From the NCBI GenBank assembly GCA_013201155.1, contig CP053716.1:1-64000 (forward strand): a stretch of 64,000 bases of DNA, written 5' to 3'. The position numbers and the translations under genes are program-made. This DNA is from Berryella wangjianweii (GTDB taxonomy: Bacteria > Actinomycetota > Coriobacteriia > Coriobacteriales > Eggerthellaceae). Of this stretch, positions 8,749 through 16,051 are shown one piece after another (the first letter of the stretch is position 1; each line of letters starts with the position of its first letter). The notes beneath the pieces were generated by a model. That model made no database searches, was not told the origin of the DNA, and saw only the letters and a list, made by a program, of their open reading frames with translations.

Positions 8749-9857
8749 CGTCCTGCCTTTGCCTTCGCGTACAGTGCGGTTGACCTGCCGCGCACCAGAT
8801 GAATCGCGCGTCCCAGGGCCAGGGCCACGCTGGGTCGGCGCAGCTTGAGCGCGGCCAGGCAGATGGCCAGACTGCGCGACGAGTCGGCCTGCGCGGCCTG
8901 GATCAGCGAAACGAACAGCGGGTCGTCCATCATGCTGCGGCAGAAGCGCACGCGTCCTGCGTGGCTCAGCCCCGCCTGCAGCGCGCAGTTGCGCTCAAGG
9001 GCCGACAAGGCGTAGCGGCCCAACAGGGCTCCCAGGACCGACTCGGCCTTGCGGTCGAGGATGCCCCAGCGTTCCAGCAGGTCGTGTAGTACGCTGATGC
9101 GGCGGCGGTGCAGCTCGTAGTAGCGGGGCACGAACTCGTTCGTCAGGTTGCCCCCTAGGCGCTTGGCGTAGCGGTAGGGTACGGCGTCGATGCAGGTCAG
9201 TGACTGTATGGCGGGCAGAAAGGCCGCTGTGAACAACAGGTCTTCGATCAGCGGGGCGTCGTCTTCGAACGTCAGGCCCAGCTGCAGGACCAGCTTTCGG
9301 CGAAACATCTTGTTCCAGGCGTAGCCCAGGTGCGTGCTCTGCTCAAGCGGTAGAACCTGATGACGGAGAGCGTCGCCTTCCCAGAACCCCGGGTCAGGCG
9401 CCAGGGGCACCGCGTACAGGAAGGCGCCGTCGGCGTCGTAGTGCTCCTGCACGTGGCCGAACACCGCCAGGTCGCTTTCGCCGTGCGCGCGCAGGGCGTG
9501 CTCGACGCATTGCAGCATGTCGGCGTCGAAGCGGTCGTCAGGGTCGGGAAAGGTGACGTAACGGCCCCTGGCCAGAGCCAGGCCCGTGTTGCGCGCAGCC
9601 GACAGGCCGCGGTTGCGCTCGTGGGCGGCGAAACGGATGCGCGGGTCGCCTGCGGCGGCGGCGCGGGCCTCCTCGATGGAGCGGTCGGGCGTGGCGTCGT
9701 CCACCACGATCAGCTCCCACGAGGGACAGGTTTGGGCCCGCAGGTCGGCGATGGCGGACCCGATGCGGCCTTCGGCTCCATAGGTGGGCATGACCAGGCT
9801 GAAGAGGGGTCCCTCGGGGCGTTCGGGCGCAGGATGGGGTGCGTCGGGTGCGTTCAT
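8745..9857 (-). CDS. Glycosyltransferase family 2 protein
   Basis: A 370-residue GT2 enzyme. After ~16 Pro-rich residues it shows FSLVMPTYGAEGRI, VVDDATPDRS and the metal-binding FPDPDDRFD near residue 105. The C-terminal part ends in basic helices (LGRAIHLVRGRSTALYAKAKAGR) that may contact the membrane. The start at 9857 is chosen because it lies 3 bases beyond the stop codon of the upstream ABC ATPase; a longer open frame overlaps the ATPase gene and has no GT content. No Shine-Dalgarno sequence is visible, which fits translational coupling. It is transcribed after the exporter genes, so it likely builds the polymer they export. Confidence 0.85.
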   Translation of the reverse strand: MNAPDAPHPAPERPEGPLFSLVMPTYGAEGRIGSAIADLRAQTCPSWELIVVDDATPDRSIEEARAAAAGDPRIRFAAHERNRGLSAARNTGLALARGRYVTFPDPDDRFDADMLQCVEHALRAHGESDLAVFGHVQEHYDADGAFLYAVPLAPDPGFWEGDALRHQVLPLEQSTHLGYAWNKMFRRKLVLQLGLTFEDDAPLIEDLLFTAAFLPAIQSLTCIDAVPYRYAKRLGGNLTNEFVPRYYELHRRRISVLHDLLERWGILDRKAESVLGALLGRYALSALERNCALQAGLSHAGRVRFCRSMMDDPLFVSLIQAAQADSSRSLAICLAALKLRRPSVALALGRAIHLVRGRSTALYAKAKAGR

Positions 9858-9859
9858 GG

Positions 9860-10639
9860 CTACTGGAGGTTCCGGTAGGCTTCGCACACTTCGTCCACCG
9901 GGCCGTTCATGCGCATGACGCCCTTCTCGATCCACAGCGCCTTCTCGCACACGCGCTCGACCTGCTCGATGCTGTGCGACACGAACAGCAGGGTCGTGCC
10001 GTGATCGTTGACCAGTTCGTTGATGCGTCGCTCGCACTTGTCCTGGAACAGGAAGTCGCCCACCGACAGGGCCTCGTCCACCACCAGGATGTCGGGCACG
10101 GTGGCGGTGGCGATGGCGAAGGCGATGCGCGCGGTCATGCCCGACGAGTAGTTCTTCAGCGGCATGTCGATGAAGTCGCCCACCTCGGCGAACTCGACGA
10201 TCGAGTCGAAGCTCTCGTCGATGAACTGCTTGCTGTAGCCCAGCAGCGACCCGTTGAGGTACACGTTCTCGCGTGCGGTGAGCTCGGGGTCGAAGCCGGC
10301 GCCCAGCTCGATCAGAGGGGCGATCGTGCCGTTGATCGCGCACGTGCCGCTGGTGGGCTCAAGGACGCCCGCGATGATCTTCAGCAGGGTGGACTTGCCT
10401 GAGCCGTTGGTGCCCACGATGCCGTACACGTCGCCGCGCTGCACCGTCACCGAGATGTTCTTCAGGGCCTTGAACTCACGGAAGAACAGCTCGTGGCGCA
10501 TGGCCTTGATGAAGTACTCCTTCAGGCTGTTCAGCTGCTCGTTGGCCACGTTGAACGCCATGCTGACGTCGTCGATCACGATCATGGGGTCGTCGCCTGC
10601 GGCGGCCTTCTCGCGCTGGGCGTTGAAGTCGATGCTCAT
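9860..10639 (-). CDS. wzt: Polysaccharide/teichoic acid export ABC transporter, ATP-binding protein (Wzt/TagH type)
   Basis: ATPase subunit that powers export of a lipid-linked glycan across the membrane. It has 259 residues with Walker A GTNGSGKST near residue 80, the signature NYSSGM and Walker B ILVVDEALSVGD. The family-specific segment LIELGAGFDPELTARENVYLNG is present. It ends soon after the ABC domain, so it lacks the C-terminal carbohydrate-binding domain found in long Wzt proteins. Short Wzt proteins are known in exporters of galactofuranose-containing polymers, such as Klebsiella D-galactan I and the mycobacterial galactan system, which fits the two glf genes here. It follows the permease gene by 8 bases. 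Confidence 0.92.
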   Translation of the reverse strand: MSIDFNAQREKAAAGDDPMIVIDDVSMAFNVANEQLNSLKEYFIKAMRHELFFREFKALKNISVTVQRGDVYGIVGTNGSGKSTLLKIIAGVLEPTSGTCAINGTIAPLIELGAGFDPELTARENVYLNGSLLGYSKQFIDESFDSIVEFAEVGDFIDMPLKNYSSGMTARIAFAIATATVPDILVVDEALSVGDFLFQDKCERRINELVNDHGTTLLFVSHSIEQVERVCEKALWIEKGVMRMNGPVDEVCEAYRNLQ

Positions 10640-10647
10640 GGCGGTCC

Positions 10648-11436
10648 TTAGATGTAGAGGATGAACTTGTCTTCGGTCTTGCGGAACACGAGGTAGCCCA
10701 CCAGGAAGGTGACCAGGGCCATGCCCAGGCACACCAGGTTCTCGTGCAGCGAGGGCAGGGTGTCCCACATCACGATGCTGCGGAAGTAGGTGACGTAGTG
10801 GTACATGGGGTTGAAGTTCATGACGTTCTGCATGAAGCCATCCAGCATGTCCACCGGGTAGAACAGCGGCGTGGCGTAGGTCCAGGCGATGATCACCACG
10901 CTCCACAGGTGCATGATGTCGCGGAAGAACACGGCCAGCGAGGCCAGCAGCATGCCCAGGCCCAGCGAGAACGCCAGCACGCATATCAGCAGGATCGGCA
11001 GGGCCAGCAGGTTCAGCGTGGGGGCTATGTGGAAGTACAGCATCACCGCCACCACGGCCACCAGCGAGATTACGAAGTTGACCAGCTGGAACAGCACCGA
11101 CTCCAGGGGAAAGATCAGCTTCTCGATGCGGATCTTCTTGATCAGCGGCGCGGCTCCGATGATCGAGTGCATTGCGGCGTTCGTGGAGTCGGCCATGAGG
11201 TTGAACAGGATGGTGCCCAAGATCAGGTACAACGGGAAGTTCTCGATGGTGAAGCGGAACATGAACGAGAACACCGCCGACAGCACGATCATCATCAGCA
11301 GCGGGTTCAGGATGCTCCACAGCACGCCCAGCACGCTGCGGCGATACTTGAGCTTGAAGTCCTTCGATACCAGCGTGCGCAGGATGAAGAAGTTCTTCTC
11401 CATCGTGCTGCTCGCCTTAGCCTGCATGGCCTGCAT
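10648..11436 (-). CDS. wzm: Polysaccharide/teichoic acid export ABC transporter, permease (Wzm/TagG type)
   Basis: Membrane channel half of the glycan exporter; it pairs with the ATPase encoded immediately downstream. It has 262 residues with about six membrane segments and the ABC-2 features KYRRSVLGVLWSILNP near residues 29-45 and FFRDIMHLWSVVI, typical of O-antigen and teichoic acid permeases. ATG 11436 is well supported: AAGGAGG lies about 5 bases upstream. It follows the large trimodular glycosyltransferase, from which it is separated by a 63-base gap with a strong hairpin. Confidence 0.93.
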   Translation of the reverse strand: MQAMQAKASSTMEKNFFILRTLVSKDFKLKYRRSVLGVLWSILNPLLMMIVLSAVFSFMFRFTIENFPLYLILGTILFNLMADSTNAAMHSIIGAAPLIKKIRIEKLIFPLESVLFQLVNFVISLVAVVAVMLYFHIAPTLNLLALPILLICVLAFSLGLGMLLASLAVFFRDIMHLWSVVIIAWTYATPLFYPVDMLDGFMQNVMNFNPMYHYVTYFRSIVMWDTLPSLHENLVCLGMALVTFLVGYLVFRKTEDKFILYI

Positions 11437-11468
11437 GGTTCCTCCTTGCGGTCGGGTGGGATTGCCGA

Positions 11469-11494
11469 TCCCGGCGACGCACGCGTCGCCGGGA
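11469..11494. other. Strong hairpin between glycosyltransferase and wzm
   Basis: A perfect 12-bp inverted repeat (11469-11480 with 11483-11494, arm TCCCGGCGACGC) with a 2-base centre. No T run follows on the minus strand, so it is not a classical terminator. It may be an RNA processing or stability element that sets relative expression of the upstream transferase and the exporter. Confidence 0.6.
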
Positions 11495-11499
11495 GCCTT

Positions 11500-14400
11500 C
11501 TATCCGCGAGCCTTCCGCACGTAGTACAGGGCGTAGCGCTTCGACTTCGAGTAGATCGGCGCCAGCGGCCCGAGCGAGTCGTAGATGCGGTTCTTCAGGT
11601 CAAGCTTGGCGTGGCGCTCGGCCGTGCCGTCAACCTCGAACAGCCTCATGATCAGGTTCTCGTAGAACGGGGTGTCGCGGGCGTACAGCCAGTAGCGCTC
11701 CTGGCGATCGCAGTGCGAGGTGTTCCACGGCTTCTGGAAGCCGGCGTAGTGAATCACGCGCTCGTTGGCGCGCGCCTTCGTGAATTCGGTGAACACGTCG
11801 TTCGGGGCGAAGGTGAACACGTTGCCGATGCGCCCACCGCAGTCGTTCATCACGTTCCACGAGGGGTCGAGGTACTGCACGCGACCCTGGCAGTACTCGT
11901 TCAGGATGTCCTGGTCGTTGTAGATGTACTTGGGGTCTGACGCCAGGTCAAGCCATTTCTGCACGCTGACGTGGTCCCGCAGGCCGGCGGTGTTCAGCAG
12001 CAGCACGCCGGCTTGGAAGTAGTCGTAGGGCTCGGCCATGCGCAGCACCTCGCGGGCGTAGTTCAGGCGGATGCCGTCGGGCATGTTCAGGTTGCCCAGG
12101 AAGTCGATGTCGCGCACGGCTCCGATCAGGCTGTCGCCCAGGTCGGTGTCGAACAGGTGCGCCACGTCGCCCTCGATGATCAGGTCGGAGTCGAGGTACA
12201 GCACCTTGTCGTAGAAGGGCAGCGCATCCTGAATGAGGAAGCGGTAGTAGGTTTCGGCGCCGATGTGCTCGTTGTTGGTGGTCAGCTCGTAGGATTCCAC
12301 CAGGCGGCTGACGTCCAGGAAACGCAGGCTCATGTTGGGGAAGCGGCGGAAGAACCGGGCCATCTGATCTTGCTGGTCGCCCGAGATCTGACGCGCCATC
12401 ACCACCACGTCGTAGTGGCGGGTGGACGAGGCGTTGCGCATCATCGAGTAGATGGTGGTGGTCAGCATGGGCACGTAGTTGCCGTCGGCGGCGAACACGC
12501 AGGGCACCACCGGCAGGCCGTGGGTGCGGTCGAGGTCGAGCTCGTCCAGGGCGCAGGAGGGCTCGGGGTCGATGATGCGCACGCACTGCACCTGCTTGGT
12601 CTTCCATCCGGCGCCGTTTCGCTGGTGGTGGTGCAGGTAGATGTTGAACAGGCGCTCGGACAGGTGGCCCGGGGTGCGCAGCGCCTCGCGGCTGTAGCGT
12701 GACATGTCGGTGGTCTGAACGAAGCGCTCCAGGATGGGGAACAGCCACGCGCAGTAGTCGTCGAACAGCTCCTTGCGCATGATGTACATGTTGCAGAAGC
12801 ACGAGTGGTTGCCGTTGGCGAATTCGCTGACGTCCTGGCGGTACTCGGGGTGCAGGTCCTCAAGGATGGCGAGGGCGCGGATCAGGTCGTCGTCGTGCAG
12901 GTACGGTGCGGCCGAGTACTGGGCCAGGGGCGTGAACGCCATGCCGGGAAGCGAGCGGAGGTCCTTCACCTCGGTGGTGATCACGTCGTATCCCTCCACG
13001 GCCTTGCGGATGCTCTCGTCATCCAGGCCGTAGCGCTTCTGGGTGCGCGCGTCGATGCGCTCCTCCATTACCTCGCCCCAGTCGCTTTCGGGGAAGCGCT
13101 CGTCGGCGAAGTTGAAGTAGCGGCGGTAGTGGCAGAAGCCCACATAGGGGGCGTCGACGTTCTTCCAGGCCCAGTACTGGGCGGTCAGCTCGCAGTACAG
13201 GGGGTTCAGCTCGGAGATGTTCTCGCCCTGGTCGTCCTGGATCATGTGGCTGAAGCGGCGCGACGCGCGGGCGGCCCCCACTTGGATCGGCTGCAGGATG
13301 TCGCTGTCGAAGAGCTCGACCTCCTTGTGCGCCGACACGAAAATGCGCAGCGGCTCCTGGGCCATGCGGTCGAGAAGGTCGCGGTTGATCGACGTGCTCA
13401 TGGCGGCATCGGCCTTTCTCTTCATCAGCTCCATGTGGTCTTTGCTCGGTCCGGGTTCGGCGTTTTGGGCAAGCCGGTCGGCGATGCCGCGGATGCGCTC
13501 GATGTAGGCGCGCTGTTCGTCGGTTCCAAACGACCATTCCCCCGCCCCTGCGTGGTAGCGCACCGTGCGGTACATCTCGCAGGCCGTTGCGGCGTATCCC
13601 ACGGTTTCGGCCATGATCTGGGCGGCTTGCTCCCTGTTCTCGGGGGCGATGCGGTCGTTCCAGGTCACGCAGATGGCCTCGATCAGTCTGCTGCGCAGGC
13701 CCCGCGCCGCCGGCGTGAGGTCGAAGGCGTCGAACGACTCGGCCCATGTCTGAGCGGCCTCGTAGCAGGCACGCAGCCCCTGCGCCTCGCGGGCGAAGTT
13801 CTCGGGCGAGAGGGTGGACACGTTGGTGATGCCCGCGCCCATGCGGTACAGGTAGCCCTGAACCTCGCAGCACTCGCGCTCGGTTTCGGCCAGGCTGGCG
13901 CATACCAGGTACTCGTAGGCGTCTTCAGCGCGCTCGAGGCGCTCGCGTGACATCAGCGAGAACGCGCGCTTCGCCAGGGACGAGGTGAAGACGCGGTGGG
14001 TCATGTGCCAGGGGATGGAGCGGTCCAGGGGCTCGACGAACGCAAGCGAGCACGCCCGCTCGCCGGTGACGCGGCCCGATTCGGCGTTGCTCCAGGCGGT
14101 GAATCCGCGCGCCGACTGCTCCGGGGTGCCGCGCGAGGGCTCGGCCACCAGGCCGAAGCGCAGTATGTCGCAGGGCGCGGCGGTCAGCTCGGCGCGAAGG
14201 CGCTCAAGCACGTCAGGCGCCACCAGGGCGTCGTCGGCATCCAGGTAGATCAGGTAATCGCCGCGCGACAGCTCGGTTCCCGTGCGGCGAGCGTGATGCA
14301 GCCCCTCGTTCTGGGGCTTCACTTCCACCGAAAAGCGGGCGTCGTCCTTCGCGAACAACCGCGCCACGTCAGCGGAGTCGTCGCTTGAGCCGTCCACGAC

Positions 14401-14508
14401 CACGATGCACTCCCAGTCGGCAAGCGTCTGAGCGCGCACGCTGTCGAGGCATGCGGGCAGCAGGGCGCCGTTCTCATACGAGGGCACCACCACGGAAAAG
14501 AACGGCAT
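11500..14508 (-). CDS. Trimodular glycosyltransferase: GT2 + DUF4422 + GT8
   Basis: A 1002-residue fusion with three sugar-transfer modules. Residues ~1-240 are GT2 (VVVPSYENG, VVDGSSDDS, YLDADDAL). A linker follows, and from ~385 comes a DUF4422 domain (IFVSAHKEVELFD, GFCHYRRYFNF), a family found in capsule loci and thought to be a glycosyltransferase. From ~665 is a GT8 domain (VPCVFAADGNYVPML, metal-binding YLDSDLIIEGD near 769, and the HYAGFQKPW end motif), the family of glycogenin and LPS galactosyl/glucosyltransferases. ATG 14508 has the ribosome binding site GAAAGGGGAC just upstream and starts at the GT2 fold. It is the first gene of the minus-strand operon that continues into wzm and wzt. 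It probably adds two or three successive sugars. Confidence 0.88.
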   Translation of the reverse strand: MPFFSVVVPSYENGALLPACLDSVRAQTLADWECIVVVDGSSDDSADVARLFAKDDARFSVEVKPQNEGLHHARRTGTELSRGDYLIYLDADDALVAPDVLERLRAELTAAPCDILRFGLVAEPSRGTPEQSARGFTAWSNAESGRVTGERACSLAFVEPLDRSIPWHMTHRVFTSSLAKRAFSLMSRERLERAEDAYEYLVCASLAETERECCEVQGYLYRMGAGITNVSTLSPENFAREAQGLRACYEAAQTWAESFDAFDLTPAARGLRSRLIEAICVTWNDRIAPENREQAAQIMAETVGYAATACEMYRTVRYHAGAGEWSFGTDEQRAYIERIRGIADRLAQNAEPGPSKDHMELMKRKADAAMSTSINRDLLDRMAQEPLRIFVSAHKEVELFDSDILQPIQVGAARASRRFSHMIQDDQGENISELNPLYCELTAQYWAWKNVDAPYVGFCHYRRYFNFADERFPESDWGEVMEERIDARTQKRYGLDDESIRKAVEGYDVITTEVKDLRSLPGMAFTPLAQYSAAPYLHDDDLIRALAILEDLHPEYRQDVSEFANGNHSCFCNMYIMRKELFDDYCAWLFPILERFVQTTDMSRYSREALRTPGHLSERLFNIYLHHHQRNGAGWKTKQVQCVRIIDPEPSCALDELDLDRTHGLPVVPCVFAADGNYVPMLTTTIYSMMRNASSTRHYDVVVMARQISGDQQDQMARFFRRFPNMSLRFLDVSRLVESYELTTNNEHIGAETYYRFLIQDALPFYDKVLYLDSDLIIEGDVAHLFDTDLGDSLIGAVRDIDFLGNLNMPDGIRLNYAREVLRMAEPYDYFQAGVLLLNTAGLRDHVSVQKWLDLASDPKYIYNDQDILNEYCQGRVQYLDPSWNVMNDCGGRIGNVFTFAPNDVFTEFTKARANERVIHYAGFQKPWNTSHCDRQERYWLYARDTPFYENLIMRLFEVDGTAERHAKLDLKNRIYDSLGPLAPIYSKSKRYALYYVRKARG

Positions 14509-14541
14509 GCGTCCCCTTTCGTCGAGTACGTTGACCGATCG

Positions 14542-14547
14542 ATTATA
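14542..14547 (-). promoter_or_regulatory. Candidate -10 box for the trimodular transferase/wzm/wzt operon
   Basis: TATAAT on the minus strand, read from 14547 to 14542, with TG directly in front. The start codon is 34 bases further on. No good -35 box lies at the usual distance, so an activator or the nearby repeat array may be needed. Confidence 0.45.
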
Positions 14548-14698
14548 CAGGAGCGCGCCGGCGCCCCCCGCATGCCCGTGTCCCGCCGCCGTCTTGGAAC
14601 ATAAAACTCCCAGGAAAGACACGGTGTCTGCGCGAGATGCCCATGATGTTTTTCTGTGCGATGCGCCGGCGAATCGCCTGCGTTGCAGGGGGTATTCA

Positions 14699-14714
14699 TC
14701 ATTAGCGCTAATGA
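14699..14714. promoter_or_regulatory. 16-bp perfect palindrome, candidate operator
   Basis: TCATTAGCGCTAATGA is perfectly symmetric. Its right half, GCTAATGA, is also the beginning of the first unit of the repeat array that follows, so palindrome and array probably bind the same protein. Confidence 0.65.
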
Positions 14715-14846
14715 CACGCTATGGCTAATTACTTAACCGTCGCTAATCACTTAATCATGACTGATGACTTACTGCGGCTAATGATTTAACGTGGCTAATG
14801 ACTAAATGACGCTAATAAATTAACCGTGACTAATGACTTATCGAGG
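14707..14846. repeat. Array of eight 17-18 bp direct repeats (GCTAATGACTTAACNNG)
   Basis: Units begin at 14707, 14724, 14742, 14760, 14777, 14794, 14811 and 14829, giving spacings of 17, 18, 18, 17, 17, 17 and 18. Each unit starts with GCTAAT or a one-base variant and most continue with a TTAA-like block. The length is not a multiple of three and the units contain stops, so the array is not coding. It looks like the iterons of plasmid origins or a multi-site operator, but no replication gene is nearby. It is the most AT-rich segment of the glycan locus. Confidence 0.9.
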
Positions 14847-14908
14847 GCGGTGCCGGTGGCGCCTTCGGCGCATCCGGGCGCCGCGTCCTTGCATGGAGGG
14901 AGGGCGGC

Positions 14909-16051
14909 ATGCCGCTGGTGTCGGTGGTGGTGCCTGCGTACAACGCGGAGCGGTATCTGGAGGAGTGCCTTGGGTCGCTGAGGCGTCAGACGCTGGAGGA
15001 CTTCGAGGTTGTCCTGGTAAGCGACGGCTCGACCGACGCCACTGAGTCGATCATGCGCGAGGCCGCCGCGCGCGACGCGCGCTTCAGGGTGCTGGCCAAG
15101 CCCAATACGGGTTACGGCGACAGCATGAACGTCGCGTTTTCCCAAGCCAATGGCAAGTACGTGACCACCCTTGAGGCTGACGACCTGTTTTCGCCCGATG
15201 CGCTGGCTGCGATGACGGAGGCGATGGAGGCCGACGGCGGCCTGGACTTCGTGAAGGCGGACGGCCGGGTGTTCTACGGCGAGAGGCCGGAAAGCCGGGT
15301 GTTCGAGGACCTTCCCACCTCCGCGCGGACGGGCGGCTACCAGGCGCCCTTCGACCCCGCGGCCGATCCCGTGCGCTTCAGGGGCCGTTCGGGTCAGCCG
15401 GGCATGTATCGCCTGTCGTACCTGCGCCGTCACGGGATCGTGCACAACGCTTCCCCCGGAGCCTCGTTCCAGGACGCGGGCTTCTGGGCGCAGAACATGT
15501 TCTGCGCCCGTGCGGCCCGCTATGTGGCGAAGGGCTGCTACCTGATTCGCCGCGACAACCCCAACTCGTCGGAATGCGATGCGACGAAGGTGGTCACGAT
15601 CTGCGACGAGTACGCCTTCGTGCAGCGTCGTGTGGACGAGCTGGAGGGCATCGACCGCGCCCGGTGTCATCGCGCGGCCTGCCTGTTTGCCTTCGAGGCC
15701 TACGAGTGGAACGTCACGCGCCTGGATCCCGCCTGCGTGCCGGGGTTCTTCGAGCGCGCCGCCGCCGACTTCCGCGCCTGGGACGAGGCGGGCTGGCTTG
15801 ACCGCAGCCTGTTCTCCCCGGAGCAGGCGACCTTCCTGGATCGCCTGATGGCGGATCCCGAGGGCCTTGCGTATCGCGAGGCCGTGCCGCAGCGCTTCGC
15901 ATCGCTGCTGGGCGTCGCGCATGCTGAGCGCGACGCTCTGGCAGGTCAGCTTGCCGCAGCCCGCGCCGAGGCCGACGAGCTGCGCTCGTCGCTGCGCTAT
16001 CGCGTGGGAAGCGCTCTGGCCGCGCCGCTTGACGCGCTGAGAGGGCGATGA
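14909..16051 (+). CDS. Glycosyltransferase family 2 protein
   Basis: A 380-residue GT2 enzyme, first gene to the right of the repeat array. It begins directly with VSVVVPAYNAERYL, followed by SDGSTDAT, KPNTGYGDSMN and the metal site LEADDLF within the first ~95 residues. The C-terminus has a short Ala/Glu-rich helix and the segment SLRYRVGSALAAPLDALRGR, a membrane-associating tail common in GT2 enzymes. GAGGGAGGG is 4 bases before ATG 14909. Its stop overlaps the next start. It resembles the GT2 at 6478. Substrate unknown. Confidence 0.87.
   Translation: MPLVSVVVPAYNAERYLEECLGSLRRQTLEDFEVVLVSDGSTDATESIMREAAARDARFRVLAKPNTGYGDSMNVAFSQANGKYVTTLEADDLFSPDALAAMTEAMEADGGLDFVKADGRVFYGERPESRVFEDLPTSARTGGYQAPFDPAADPVRFRGRSGQPGMYRLSYLRRHGIVHNASPGASFQDAGFWAQNMFCARAARYVAKGCYLIRRDNPNSSECDATKVVTICDEYAFVQRRVDELEGIDRARCHRAACLFAFEAYEWNVTRLDPACVPGFFERAAADFRAWDEAGWLDRSLFSPEQATFLDRLMADPEGLAYREAVPQRFASLLGVAHAERDALAGQLAAARAEADELRSSLRYRVGSALAAPLDALRGR

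Larger units (their letters stand above)
14509..14908. other. Divergent promoter region of the two glycan operons
   Basis: No gene. The left part holds a -10 box for the minus-strand operon. The centre (14699-14846) is unusually AT-rich for this genome and consists of a palindrome followed by eight direct repeats. The right end holds the ribosome binding site GAGGGAGGG of the plus-strand GT2. Stop codons occur in all frames across the repeats. Confidence 0.75.

Noticed and set aside
14707-14846. CRISPR array
   Set aside because: Units are 17-18 bp with no spacers between them, and no cas gene is near.
14699-14846. Plasmid-type replication origin
   Set aside because: The repeats look like iterons, but no replication initiator gene lies in the window and the flanks are chromosomal glycan genes.
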